Assembly: GCA_913058335.1 (NCBI GenBank) | Contig: CAJXPX010000001.1 | Span: forward strand, 340,440 to 404,439 | Origin: an uncultured Hyphomonadaceae bacterium | GTDB lineage: Bacteria > Pseudomonadota > Alphaproteobacteria > Caulobacterales > Maricaulaceae | DNA length: 64,000 nucleotides | Reading direction: 5' to 3' | Shown: piece by piece, positions 45,649 through 55,381 of the stretch | Layout: every line of letters starts with the position of its first letter | Numbering within the stretch: position 1 is the stretch's first letter | Program-made: the position numbers and the translations under genes | Notes under the pieces: model-generated | Told to the model about the DNA's origin: nothing | Databases searched by the model: none | Seen by the model: only the letters and a program-made list of their open reading frames with translations

Positions 45649-46530
45649 TTAAGATCCGATTTGCACAGTAACAGGACGACCATCGCGAATAATATCAAGT
45701 TCCACCTGAGACGCATTGCTGAATTTCGTAACAAGCCCCTGTAGGTCAGGGGCCCCTTCTAACAGACTATCGCCATTGATGGCGGTAATAACATCTCCCG
45801 ATTGAAGTCCAAATTGTTTCAACACAGAGTCGTCATTGCGTCCCTTTAAGGAAAATCCTGCAAATCTTCCTTGGTTAAAATTCGGATTGATTTGAACTAA
45901 TTGAATCAGTTTAGATAAATCAGCGCTCTGCCCAGGGATAGTAGACACTGTATCCGCCGATTGCGGCGGGGTCCCTTGGACAGAGACGGATTGAGACGCC
46001 GTATCATTTTCAGCGTCGGATAATCCCGTTTGACCGTCACGTTGAAACGTTAAACGTTGAATTTCCCCGTTTACGTTGAGAACCACAAAATCCGAATAGA
46101 CATTTTGCAAAGTCACGCCATTCATCACCTCGTCACCAACGCCATAAGACTTTTCCCGATTGTCCGGCGTTTTCAGAGTTGCAATTTGCGCGCCCCCGGC
46201 AAACCTTCCGAGCAAAACGATCTTTAATGTCGTTTCCGGCGCGTCAAATCCTTCCGCGACGGCCACATTCGGAGCTCCCTCAGAAGGGGGCAACCGAAAA
46301 GGATCTGTTGAAAAATCGTAAATCCGCTCTGCAGTTGAAGACCCCGTCGCGCTTATAGTGGTTACATTCGGCAAAGCCGTCCAAGCGCTCTCAGGGTTTG
46401 TAAATAGCAAGATCGCTCGGATCAAAACCCATCCTAAAGCAATAAGCAAAACGATTTGCAACAAGCGCAATAGCCCCCAGGCAAAGCCGCCCGCCTCTTT
46501 AGCTCCATTTTTTGTCGCCAATACCGTCAT
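45649..46530 (-). CDS. gspC: Type II secretion system protein GspC
   Basis: This 293-residue inner-membrane protein has a single helix (about 18-45, LLRLLQIVLLIALGWVLIRA). The homology-region domain (TTLKIVLLGRFAGGAQIATL, GVGDEVMNGVTLQNVYSDFVVL) contacts GspD N0. A C-terminal PDZ domain ends it (GFSLKGRNDDSVLKQFGLQS, then GDVITAINGDSL). GspC links the inner platform to the secretin and helps pick substrates. It is the first gene of the gspC-gspD-gspN-lipoprotein run; gspE-M are not in the window. Confidence 0.92.
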   Translation of the reverse strand: MTVLATKNGAKEAGGFAWGLLRLLQIVLLIALGWVLIRAILLFTNPESAWTALPNVTTISATGSSTAERIYDFSTDPFRLPPSEGAPNVAVAEGFDAPETTLKIVLLGRFAGGAQIATLKTPDNREKSYGVGDEVMNGVTLQNVYSDFVVLNVNGEIQRLTFQRDGQTGLSDAENDTASQSVSVQGTPPQSADTVSTIPGQSADLSKLIQLVQINPNFNQGRFAGFSLKGRNDDSVLKQFGLQSGDVITAINGDSLLEGAPDLQGLVTKFSNASQVELDIIRDGRPVTVQIGS

Positions 46531-46614
46531 GTGATGAGCTATTTCCCTCTCCGGCCAGTTAAATTGGCTGCCTCAATATGCACGCTTAAAACGTGCGATT
46601 AACAAGCCTACGTG

Positions 46615-48219
46615 TCAATTCCGTGACACAGTCCCGGTCTCCGGCAATTGTTCAATCGCGGCGATAAATCCGGGGGTTATACGGTTTCCGCCGGCCTGCT
46701 CAAAAGCATATCCTATTGCCATTATCGCTTTGTCATCACCGCCCTGCCCCATAAATGATACACCGACTGGCAAGCCTTTGACAGACCCCATCGGAACAGT
46801 GATATGAGGGTATCCCGCTATCGCCGCAATCCACCCAGCCCCTGTTCCACCAGGATAACTATCGCCGTAGATATGGTCGATGAGAAAAGTCGGCGCCGTG
46901 CTAGGCGCAACTAACGCGTTCAACTCATTTTCAGACATCATTTTATCGATACCGTTTTCTTGAGTTGCATTTAAAACAAGCGCCAGAGCCGTTTTATACT
47001 CTTCGCTTTCCAGATCACCAAGGACTTCCGACATTTCCAAAATATCCTGATCAAAGACAGCCATTTCGGCCGGTGTCTCGGTGTTTTCAGAAATGACCGC
47101 TGCGAGTGTTCTGGACTTAACATTAGGAGCCGCCTCTTCGAGATACGCATTTAGAGTCGCTTTGAATTCATATTTGAGCACTTCAAAAGAAGCTTTATTA
47201 AAATCCTCCGGTGGTTCAAACTCGTCAATCTCAACCAAAGTCGCCCCTTGGGACTTGAGGGTTTCTAAAACAGCGTCAAAATTTTCATTGACGCCCTCAA
47301 TGTCTCCCCGAGCAAAATTCAGAACGCCTATGCGTTTGCCTTGTAGCGTGCCTTCCATGGCGGACTCCCTCCAAGCCGAGCCCTCCTTAGTCAGAGCATC
47401 CATCATTATAGCCGCGTCTTCTACTGTTAGCGTCATAGGCCCGGCCGTATCCTGAGTTGAAGAAATTGGCACAATCAATTCTTGGGAGAGGAGCCCTACC
47501 GTCGGTTTAAAACCAACTATCCCGTTCATTGCGGATGGACAAATGATAGAGCCATTGGTTTCCGTCCCAATAGCGGCGGGCACTAAACCTGCCGCGACCG
47601 CTGCGCCGCTGCCGGAACTGGATCCGCAGGGACTTCGGTTAAGCGCATGTGGGTTTCTAGTCTGCGCGCCAAGAGCGCTCCATCCACTTGTTGAATTTGT
47701 GGACCGAAAATTTGCCCATTGAGAAAGATTGCTTTTGCCAAGGATAACGGCACCAGCTTCACGCAATGCGTTAACCACCGGCGCATCCCGCCCTGCTTCA
47801 TTTTCCTTGAGTGCATAACTCCCAGCTGTCGTCGGCATATCTTTGGTTTCAACATTATCTTTTATAAGGATAGGAACGCCGTGAAGAAGACTTCGCTCTA
47901 TCTCTTCACCGTCTAGGGACTTTGCTATCTCCAAAGCGTCTGGATTCAAAGTTAAGACGCTCTGCAAATTAGGCCCCGACCTATCTATCTTTGAAATTCG
48001 ATCCAAGGCAAATTCAACACGTTCTACAGAGCTTTGTTCAGAAGCGGGATTAATCCCGCGATACGCTCCGGGGTCACTATAAACCGCGCTTAGATCTTTG
48101 GGGGTTTCGGCGTTCTCGCTCTCCGCTTTTCTTTCAACAGCATCCGGAGAATGGGGCTGACAACCTCCTAGCATTATGACGGCAAGCACCGTACATATCG
48201 TCAGTTTTCTAACAGACAT
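46615..48219 (-). CDS. Exported amidase (amidase-signature family), lipoprotein
   Basis: This is a 534-residue amidase with a lipoprotein signal (LTICTVLAVIMLGGC, cysteine 20). The Ser-cisSer-Lys triad is visible: K120 in PILIKDN, the cis-serine in PCGSSSGSGAAVAAG (about S200) and the nucleophile S224 in GTETNGSIICPS. Relatives hydrolyse carboxamides, peptide amides or acyl-amino compounds. Envelope location suggests work on an external substrate. It stands alone, downstream of nothing obvious, and is divergent from folD. Confidence 0.9.
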   Translation of the reverse strand: MSVRKLTICTVLAVIMLGGCQPHSPDAVERKAESENAETPKDLSAVYSDPGAYRGINPASEQSSVERVEFALDRISKIDRSGPNLQSVLTLNPDALEIAKSLDGEEIERSLLHGVPILIKDNVETKDMPTTAGSYALKENEAGRDAPVVNALREAGAVILGKSNLSQWANFRSTNSTSGWSALGAQTRNPHALNRSPCGSSSGSGAAVAAGLVPAAIGTETNGSIICPSAMNGIVGFKPTVGLLSQELIVPISSTQDTAGPMTLTVEDAAIMMDALTKEGSAWRESAMEGTLQGKRIGVLNFARGDIEGVNENFDAVLETLKSQGATLVEIDEFEPPEDFNKASFEVLKYEFKATLNAYLEEAAPNVKSRTLAAVISENTETPAEMAVFDQDILEMSEVLGDLESEEYKTALALVLNATQENGIDKMMSENELNALVAPSTAPTFLIDHIYGDSYPGGTGAGWIAAIAGYPHITVPMGSVKGLPVGVSFMGQGGDDKAIMAIGYAFEQAGGNRITPGFIAAIEQLPETGTVSRN

Positions 48220-48419
48220 AGTATAAACCCCAAATTCTTCTCAAGTCGTTCATTCAATCTGTTAGAGTGAAATGTGTTTAACGCCAAGGTATGATGATGC
48301 AACTTTGCTAACAATTGCGTGTTGACGTGGCTCGCTATTTAGGTCCCTAGCCGCTATGACCCGCTGAAAGTTGGGGGAATATCCGCCCTTCATGAAACCA
48401 ATGTGATATAGAGAAAGCT

Positions 48420-49307
48420 ATGACGTCCAATGTTATTGACGGCAAGGCCATTGCCGCAGAGCTTAGAATTAAAGTGAAAGACGCTGTTTCCTCACTTGAG
48501 AGCCAACCCACTTTGGCAGTAGTTCTGGTCGGTGAAGACCCTGCCAGTCAAGTTTATGTCCGATCCAAAATAAAATTTACCAAAAAATGTGGTATGCGAT
48601 CAATTGAGCGACGACTTCCTACGACAGCGACCCAAGCAGAAATCGTTGAAACTGTACGCGCTCTAAACGTAGACGAATCTGTCGATGGCATTTTAGTTCA
48701 ACTTCCTTTGCCAAAAGGGATAAATAGTGACGCCGTTATTGAACAAATCAACCCCTCTAAAGATGTGGACGGCCTGACAGAAACGTCTGCCGGTAGATTA
48801 ATTCTAGGGAAAGCCGGGCTACGTCCCTGTACACCAACGGGATGCGTTATTCTGGCGAAATCCGCGCTCGGCGATTTAAGCGGAAAACATTGTGTTGTGC
48901 TCGGGCGCTCAATCCTTGTCGGCAAACCGGCCGCGCTTTTATTTCTCGAACAAAACTGCACTGTCACAATAGCCCATTCGCGTACGGACAATCTCGCCAA
49001 TGTTTGCCGCGGGGCAGATATACTTATTCCGGCCGTAGGTCGGGCGGAAATGGTCAAAGGCGATTGGATCAAAGCCGGAGCATGCGTCATTGATGTCGGT
49101 ATTAACCGCGTCCCCAATGCCGACAAATCAGGAAAAACGCGGCTTGTGGGAGATGTTGCCTACAATGAAGCGACCTCCGTAGCTGGCTCAATCACGCCTG
49201 TTCCCGGAGGGGTTGGACCGATGACTATCGCTTGTCTCTTACGAAACACTGTGCTCGCCGCCTGTGTCAGACGCGGATGGGAGACGCCTAAAATTTTGAA
49301 TATCTAG
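48420..49307 (+). CDS. folD: Methylenetetrahydrofolate dehydrogenase/cyclohydrolase
   Basis: This is the 295-residue FolD bifunctional enzyme of one-carbon metabolism. The catalytic lysine K50 lies in [25 protein letters not shown], the NADP-binding [13 protein letters not shown] and the C-terminal [15 protein letters not shown] are all present. It interconverts 5,10-methylene-, methenyl- and 10-formyl-THF. GAGAAAG is just before ATG 48420. The 200-base upstream gap shows no riboswitch that I recognise. Confidence 0.96.
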   Translation: MTSNVIDGKAIAAELRIKVKDAVSSLESQPTLAVVLVGEDPASQVYVRSKIKFTKKCGMRSIERRLPTTATQAEIVETVRALNVDESVDGILVQLPLPKGINSDAVIEQINPSKDVDGLTETSAGRLILGKAGLRPCTPTGCVILAKSALGDLSGKHCVVLGRSILVGKPAALLFLEQNCTVTIAHSRTDNLANVCRGADILIPAVGRAEMVKGDWIKAGACVIDVGINRVPNADKSGKTRLVGDVAYNEATSVAGSITPVPGGVGPMTIACLLRNTVLAACVRRGWETPKILNI

Positions 49308-49388
49308 AATTACTTAGTTTCTTATCGAAATATAAAATCTATGTAGACAGGGGTTCTCATCCCCGCTTAATTCCGTCAAAAGTCGGTT

Positions 49389-50570
49389 ATGAAAAACTAC
49401 ATTTCCAAGTCTGCGCTCCGGCAGCGTTTCTCTGACGCGCTGTCATCCCTCTACCGTAAAGAAGTTCCCGCTTATGGAACTTTGTTAGAGATAGTCGCTG
49501 AAGTGAATGAAACTATTGACCCGAATCAGGCTGTCGACGCTGCCCGATTAGGACAGGAACGCCACGGTGCCATTAGAGTCGGAACGGCAAACGATCTCTC
49601 GACTATTGCCCGGGTTTTTGATCAACTCGGCATGGAACCTGTCGGGTATTACGATTTATCGGTAGCGGGGCTCCCGATTCACTCAACAGCATTTCGTCCC
49701 GTCACGGCAAAAGGATTAGAAGAAAGTCCTTTCCGCATGTTTACCTCTCTCCTTAGGCCCGAATTAATTGATGACTCTTCGTTGCGAGAAGAAGCCGAAT
49801 CAACCCTTGCAGAGAGGAATATATTTGCGCCTGAACTTTTGACGCAGTTGAAATCAATCGAATCTAATGGGGGCCTAGCTGAAGATGAGGCGGAAAATTT
49901 TATTCTCTCTTTTTTAAAGACGTTTCAGTGGCACGACAAAGCACAAGTGAGTTTGGAAACTTATAATAAGTTCAAAAATCATCATCCATTATTGTCAGAC
50001 ATTGTGAGCTTTCAGGGCCCGCACATAAACCACCTAACCCCCCGCACCCTTGATATCGATTTGGCTCAGGAAAAAATGCGTCAACGCGGACTTAAAGCCA
50101 AAGATGTGATTGAAGGCCCGCCTAAAAGAAAGTGCCCTATTCTCCTACGTCAAACAGCCTTTAAAGCGCTTAGTGAAGATATTCTATTTGAAGAATCGGG
50201 CGAATGGAAAAGGGGCACGCATACCGCTCGATTTGGAGAAATCGAACAACGGGGCGCAGCCCTGACACCCAAAGGGCGGGAACTTTATGACCGCTGCCTC
50301 GCAAAAAAAGATTTTTCGGATTTTCCGGATGATTGGGAAATAATGCGAAAACAGGATATAGCTTATTTTCGAAAGACGGATAATGGGTTTGAACCTCTAA
50401 CTTATGAGGATTTTTTACCCGTCAGCGCGGCAGGAATTTTTCGGTCTAATCTCGGTGAAGACGGCGAAATTCAAACCCTGAAAGCCACGGCAAACCAAGA
50501 GGCATTTGAAACAGCCCTTGGACGTCCTGTCCATGATATGTTTGCCCTGTATTCAGCTCAGGCCAATTAA
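49389..50570 (+). CDS. DUF1338 / 2-oxoadipate dioxygenase/decarboxylase family protein (HglS-like)
   Basis: This 393-residue protein of the VOC-fold DUF1338 family has characterised members (Pseudomonas HglS, E. coli YdcJ structure) that turn 2-oxoadipate into D-2-hydroxyglutarate with Fe(II) and O2 during lysine breakdown. Candidate metal ligands are H59 in QERHGAIRVGT, a histidine in QGPHINHLTPRTLDID (212 or 215) and a glutamate in HTARFGEIEQRG (284 or 286). It has no signal peptide. It follows folD by 81 bases and precedes the D-amino-acid cluster, which may be meaningful because HglS acts in D-lysine catabolism. Confidence 0.88.
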   Translation: MKNYISKSALRQRFSDALSSLYRKEVPAYGTLLEIVAEVNETIDPNQAVDAARLGQERHGAIRVGTANDLSTIARVFDQLGMEPVGYYDLSVAGLPIHSTAFRPVTAKGLEESPFRMFTSLLRPELIDDSSLREEAESTLAERNIFAPELLTQLKSIESNGGLAEDEAENFILSFLKTFQWHDKAQVSLETYNKFKNHHPLLSDIVSFQGPHINHLTPRTLDIDLAQEKMRQRGLKAKDVIEGPPKRKCPILLRQTAFKALSEDILFEESGEWKRGTHTARFGEIEQRGAALTPKGRELYDRCLAKKDFSDFPDDWEIMRKQDIAYFRKTDNGFEPLTYEDFLPVSAAGIFRSNLGEDGEIQTLKATANQEAFETALGRPVHDMFALYSAQAN

Positions 50571-50665
50571 TTTTGTAATTCCTTTGAATTTAAATACGGA
50601 CACGTATTAAGCCAAGTGTAATCTTGATAATTAATTTTATTCCTTCAACCCTGTTCAGAACTTAC

Positions 50666-50700
50666 AGACTATTGTAAGCAAGATAGTCAAAAGACTATTG
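50666..50700. repeat. Repeated AGACTATTG motif upstream of the M14 lipoprotein gene
   Basis: AGACTATTG occurs at 50666-50674 and 50692-50700 (26-base spacing), with the inverted form GATAGTC at 50682-50688 between them. The first copy also sits in a CTTAC/GTAAG inverted repeat. It lies 27 bases before ATG 50727 and could be a regulator site. Confidence 0.4.
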
Positions 50701-50726
50701 GTTTTTAAAAGGGTTTGGATCATATT

Positions 50727-51920
50727 ATGCGCTTATTCTTCCGGGGACTTATGAGTAGTTCCGTACTGGCCCTAGCGGCCTGCACTCATAGTCCTCAAAC
50801 AACAAAGTTTGAAGCTAATTGCGATTTCGGAAACGTAAAGTTTTCTACGAATTTTGAAACGGCACATCTGAACGGGTGTCGTAAAATGGCTTCTAATAGC
50901 TATGAATTACTTATTGCGCCAGAAAACACTCCTATTAATCCGAGCGCTTGGTATGCCTTTGATGTTTCTGCACCTGCAGAACAAGTATTAAATCTTACCT
51001 TGGTTTATTCCGAAGGCTATCACAGATATCCAATTAAAAAACGTATCGGCACGGCAGATTGGGAACAAATAGAGACGCGCCCTGATCCGAAATCCAAAAC
51101 TGATAGACATAGCTTTACCCTTAAAACGAATGGAGACCCTGTCCGGATCGCGGCACAACCCATTTTCGATACACAAAAGCACCTTAAATGGATTGAGACT
51201 ATATCTAATCTTGAATACGTGAATCAGACCACTATTGGTCAATCTGTCGAAAATAGACCTATTATCAAATTAGAAGAAGTGGACGATCCTACTAAGCCGT
51301 ATATTCTAATTGTAGGAAGACAACACCCTCCTGAGACGACCGGAGCTGATGCTCTGACACCTTTTGTTGAAGCCATTTGGGGGGACACGCAGCAAGCTAG
51401 AAATTTCCGGACTAACTATAACCTTATTGTGGTCCCCCTTTTAAACCCTGATGGCGTCCTTCATGGAAATTGGCGGCACAATATGAACGGTATCGATTTA
51501 AATCGAGACTGGGGGCCCTTCACGCAACCTGAAACACAGACGATACAAACCGAGTTAGAACGGTTTGAAACAGGTTCAGACCGTATCGTCGCTTTTATTG
51601 ATTTCCACTCTACCTGGCGGAATCTTCTTTATACTCAAACCGATAACGAATTTGCTTCCCCTGAAGGGTTCACGAAAGAATGGTTAAAGGTAGTCGATGA
51701 AAAACTGGATGATGATGTTTATAAGTTCACCCGCGAGCCAAGCCCGAATGAGGGCAAGCCAACTTCCAAAAATTATATGAATAGCAAGTTCGGAATTACT
51801 GCCGTTACCTATGAGGTCGGGGACAATACAGAATTAGGTGCCACTCAGATTGCCTCTAAACAATTTGCCGAAACTTTCATGGATTTGTTTTTGCGCCAAT
51901 CCGAAATACAGGAAAATTAA
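50727..51920 (+). CDS. M14-family zinc carboxypeptidase, lipoprotein
   Basis: This is 397 residues from ATG 50727. A lipoprotein signal ends SSSVLALAACTH. An N-terminal beta-rich domain (about 25-190) precedes the M14 catalytic domain, as in cytosolic-carboxypeptidase-like proteins. Zinc ligands are in GRQHPPETTGAD (His, Glu) and FIDFHSTWRN (His). Substrate-binding NPDGVLHGNWRHNMNGIDLNRDWG carries the Asn-Arg pair. It removes C-terminal residues from peptides at the cell surface or in the periplasm. It converges on the TonB receptor gene with a shared hairpin. Confidence 0.9.
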   Translation: MRLFFRGLMSSSVLALAACTHSPQTTKFEANCDFGNVKFSTNFETAHLNGCRKMASNSYELLIAPENTPINPSAWYAFDVSAPAEQVLNLTLVYSEGYHRYPIKKRIGTADWEQIETRPDPKSKTDRHSFTLKTNGDPVRIAAQPIFDTQKHLKWIETISNLEYVNQTTIGQSVENRPIIKLEEVDDPTKPYILIVGRQHPPETTGADALTPFVEAIWGDTQQARNFRTNYNLIVVPLLNPDGVLHGNWRHNMNGIDLNRDWGPFTQPETQTIQTELERFETGSDRIVAFIDFHSTWRNLLYTQTDNEFASPEGFTKEWLKVVDEKLDDDVYKFTREPSPNEGKPTSKNYMNSKFGITAVTYEVGDNTELGATQIASKQFAETFMDLFLRQSEIQEN

Positions 51921-51939
51921 GGTCAATTCCCAAAAGCAA

Positions 51940-51969
51940 AAGACCAGAGCGGTAACCCGCTCCGGTCTT
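51940..51969 (-). terminator. Terminator between the M14 lipoprotein and TonB-receptor genes
   Basis: AAGACC-A-GAGCGG pairs with CCGCTC-C-GGTCTT around TAAC. On the minus strand TTTGCTTTTG follows, so it mainly serves the receptor gene that ends at 52000. Confidence 0.8.
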
Positions 51970-51999
51970 AGAAAAAGATAATTTTTTCGGAAGTGTAGA

Positions 52000-54900
52000 T
52001 TAAAACGATTTACTAATATCGAAATAGATGAAACGTCCCCGAGAAGAATGATATGATCCGAAATATCCGAATGTTTCATCGGCTAAGGGGGGCGCAACAT
52101 CGAATGCGTTGTTCATCCCAACTTTTAAACGCGTCTCTCTTAAGATATTATCGGAGTTGAACTCATACTGGGCGTAAATGTTTGTTGTGCCATAATCATC
52201 AATGACATAGACATTGCCGTCCGGATCCAGACCGGGGCTAGTTTCATAAAACTCACCAACATATGTGTATCTTGCGCCTGCTCCGAAACCACTTGGATGA
52301 CGCCAAATCACACTCGCGGCGGCTTGCCATTCCGGCTGTCCATTTTGACCAATGATATCCCCTTCTTGGGAAACTGTGATTTCATCAGAAATTTGGCCGC
52401 TCTCCACAGCATCTCTGATGAGCAGTGACCCTGGAGATAGATCAATGAAATAATCCGTCATTTGAGTAGCATTTAATTTAAATTTAAAATCGCCAAATTT
52501 AGTTCCATTGAGATCATAATAGGCTGCATAATCAATACCCTTAACCTCCTGGGTTTCATTATTGTCATAGGTATCCTGTACGAAGAGAATTTCTCCGAAA
52601 GGATTGCTTTCGAAGGCTGTGCCCTGCAAATAGGCTATATCATCTTCATCCGGATCTGCGCGAACAACATTTTCGTTGAATGACCCGTTTAAGCGCTGAA
52701 CCAAGTCCAGATCAATCTGGTTGGCCCCTCCAAAGACACCCACAACATTCTCACGTTCGATTTCCCATCGGTCTACGGTTAGAGTTAGGCCATCTAGAAA
52801 ACTAAGTGCGCCATCAAACCCACGAGGTTCAAAGACAGCGCCGAATGTAATATTGGTATCTTCTTCCGGGCCAATATCTTCTGCAACAATCCGACGTTCT
52901 TGGGTAAATTGTGAAAATCCTTCACAATCACTGTAATCGGCAAATGTCCCATTTTGAACGCCGGCCTCGCAGAACGCGGAGTCTTGACGCGTGTTGGAAC
53001 GTCCAACTTGCTGGTTAATTACAAGAAGGTTCGGAGCCCGGAAGCCTTTGGAATAGGCGCCGCGTATTTTTAGACTGTCAAAGGGTTTCCAAGCCGCCGC
53101 GATGCGCGGCTTTATGCCAGAGCCGCCGAAATCGGAATAATCTTCGTAACGAGCCGCAAGCTGAAAATCTAAAGTCTGTACCAAAGGTATATTCATTTCC
53201 GGGCCGACCAGAGGAATTGAGGCTTCGACGAATGCGCCAAGAACTGTACGATCACCTTCTGAATCAGGCGTGCCGGAGGAATTCAAAACGTCAGAGTCTG
53301 AAAAGCTGCCCGTTACGGCGTCAGTAAAAGTAATTGTACCATCCAGTCGCTTATCGCGGTCTTCTTCATAAGATTCCCGGCGCGCTTCTACGCCTGCGGC
53401 AATCCCCACATCGCCGCCCGGAAGAGAAAACAGATTGCCATTCGTTACTTTAAAATCCGCCAAAGCGAGCGACGTTGTCGTAACCCGCTCTACGGAAATC
53501 AAAAATGGGTCAATAAGGTCCTGCGTATTCCCCGGACCATCGCCCAGAGAAGGATTATCCGGATCTCCGCCATTGAATATATTGTAAACATTCGGAGTTT
53601 CATTGAACAAGGACTGTTGAAATAGAGTAGATGAAATCCGATTGGACGTTGTATCGTCGGTTTTGGCCGAAGAATACAAGACAGCCCCGTCCCAATTCCA
53701 ATTTGAATTACCAAAATCACCTTTGAAACCTGTCAAAGCTCGAAAGGAAGTATTTACGACATTTGCATTCCGGGTACCGACATCCACAAAACGAAAACGG
53801 CCGCCATCAACAAAGACAGGTAAGCCCTCATCCGGGACATTTTCTAGTCCTGGCAGACGGTTAGGGTTTAGGGAGCCATCTGAAAAACGGACAGGACCGA
53901 ATGGATTGTAATAATAATTGGCAGGAATAACTATATCCCCTGAGCCAATCGGAGAGTTCTCCGAATTGATAGGATTGGTCTCAGCGTAATAAAATCCAAG
54001 TTCACTATAATGGCGAATGCCATTGTCCAAATCTCTGTTCATGAAAGCGAAAACGTTGAACCTGTCACGGTCCGAAATAACTGTACGATTGGAATCATCA
54101 TTATAGCGTAAATCCCGGTCCATCGAACTATTATCTACGCACAAATTGAGATCAGAGAGATTTCCAGTCGCCGTCCCTAGGCATCCGTCAAATGTATTTG
54201 GCTGAATGTGGAAAGTTCCGCCTGATGTAGTCAGGTTCTCACCGTTCTGACTAACGCGGGTACTTGATGTCGTGTTCAGAGTGAACTGTCCCCAAGGAGA
54301 GCCAGTTGAACGGTTATCAAATGACGTGTCCCCCTCAAAACTTGTGCCAACAAGAAAAGGTCTTTGATCAACATTAAATGTTTGCTCTTGCTCATCCGCG
54401 AATTGAGCTCCGCGCTTGGAATATTCGGCAAAAAAGGAGACATTGGTTTTACCGTCTCTAAAGTCTTTACCCCCCTTGACCCTGATCGTGCTTTCATCAA
54501 GTCCTGTATTCGTTGCAAAGCCTGTTCGCGCAGAAATATTGAACCCTTCATAATCATCCTGCAAGATCATGTTCACGACACCGGCTACCGCGTCAGAGCC
54601 GTAAATGGCAGAGGCGCCATCATTGAGCACTTCCATCCGCCGAACACCGCCGACGGGAAGCGCATTAGTATTCACGGTGACAACAGGTGTTGAAAGTTCA
54701 ACTTGAGTTCCGGGGTGACTGACGACTCGTCTGCCATTGAGCAGAACCAACGTACCACTTGAACCAATAGACCGCAGATTCACCGACGCCACATCGCCTC
54801 GGGCATTGTTAACTGTACTGGAGTTGGAATTATTGAAATTAACCGCGCCATTTGCCGGCAAGGCCCGAAACAAATCTTCACCATCAACAGACCCGATGCT

Positions 54901-55110
54901 TTGTAAGTCTTCGGACGTGACAACTGTCACCGGAAGCGCTTCATTCACCCGTGCGCCTTGAATATATGTCCCAGTTGCGATTACCTCGTCTTCAGGTGTC
55001 GTCTCGGAAGACGTTTGTGCATTGGCCATAATCGGCAAACAAACAAGTATTGTACTAGTAAGCCAAAACCGGCGTGATTTTAACGCTCCAAGTAAATTGT
55101 GATTGTTCAT
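52000..55110 (-). CDS. TonB-dependent outer-membrane receptor
   Basis: This is a 1036-residue receptor. A signal peptide (FWLTSTILVCLPIMANAQ) is followed by a TonB-box-like segment (EDEVIATGTYI). The plug domain contains LPVTVVTSEDLQSIG, NLRSIGSSGTLVLLNGRRV and MEVLNDGASAIYGSDAVAGVVN. A long 22-strand-type barrel ends in phenylalanine. This plug subtype is common in large receptors of Caulobacterales, Sphingomonadales and Alteromonadales that import peptides, glycans or other oligomers. Its neighbours suggest a D-amino-acid-containing peptide as ligand, by inference only. Confidence 0.93.
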   Translation of the reverse strand: MNNHNLLGALKSRRFWLTSTILVCLPIMANAQTSSETTPEDEVIATGTYIQGARVNEALPVTVVTSEDLQSIGSVDGEDLFRALPANGAVNFNNSNSSTVNNARGDVASVNLRSIGSSGTLVLLNGRRVVSHPGTQVELSTPVVTVNTNALPVGGVRRMEVLNDGASAIYGSDAVAGVVNMILQDDYEGFNISARTGFATNTGLDESTIRVKGGKDFRDGKTNVSFFAEYSKRGAQFADEQEQTFNVDQRPFLVGTSFEGDTSFDNRSTGSPWGQFTLNTTSSTRVSQNGENLTTSGGTFHIQPNTFDGCLGTATGNLSDLNLCVDNSSMDRDLRYNDDSNRTVISDRDRFNVFAFMNRDLDNGIRHYSELGFYYAETNPINSENSPIGSGDIVIPANYYYNPFGPVRFSDGSLNPNRLPGLENVPDEGLPVFVDGGRFRFVDVGTRNANVVNTSFRALTGFKGDFGNSNWNWDGAVLYSSAKTDDTTSNRISSTLFQQSLFNETPNVYNIFNGGDPDNPSLGDGPGNTQDLIDPFLISVERVTTTSLALADFKVTNGNLFSLPGGDVGIAAGVEARRESYEEDRDKRLDGTITFTDAVTGSFSDSDVLNSSGTPDSEGDRTVLGAFVEASIPLVGPEMNIPLVQTLDFQLAARYEDYSDFGGSGIKPRIAAAWKPFDSLKIRGAYSKGFRAPNLLVINQQVGRSNTRQDSAFCEAGVQNGTFADYSDCEGFSQFTQERRIVAEDIGPEEDTNITFGAVFEPRGFDGALSFLDGLTLTVDRWEIERENVVGVFGGANQIDLDLVQRLNGSFNENVVRADPDEDDIAYLQGTAFESNPFGEILFVQDTYDNNETQEVKGIDYAAYYDLNGTKFGDFKFKLNATQMTDYFIDLSPGSLLIRDAVESGQISDEITVSQEGDIIGQNGQPEWQAAASVIWRHPSGFGAGARYTYVGEFYETSPGLDPDGNVYVIDDYGTTNIYAQYEFNSDNILRETRLKVGMNNAFDVAPPLADETFGYFGSYHSSRGRFIYFDISKSF

Positions 55111-55381
55111 AATAATCCCTCCAAAAACAAAATCAGGCGAGACTGATTTCTAGTTCAACTCAAATCAAAACTGACTGTTTCCTTAGGCAGCGCCAGAATC
55201 TACTGCCTACTGTGGGAAATAAAAAGAGTATAAGTCAAATTAAATCGCCTCTCCATAACCCCAGTCTATAACCCACCCCACCGAAAGCTATGGACATTTA
55301 TCTTAGGGTAAGTTTCTATATCAATTAAAGAGGTTATGCCTCCCTGTTTTCAAGCCAACCTAGATAGGAATGTCCTTAATT
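55111..55381. promoter_or_regulatory. Divergent control region between receptor and deacylase genes
   Basis: These 271 bases separate divergently transcribed genes of one presumed pathway. A direct repeat ATAACCC occurs at 55255-55261 and 55268-55274 (13-base period), and TTAGGGTAA near 55303-55311 is a near inverse of it. Such spacing suits a dimeric regulator such as the LysR protein at 59669-60586. The site assignment is speculative. Confidence 0.35.
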
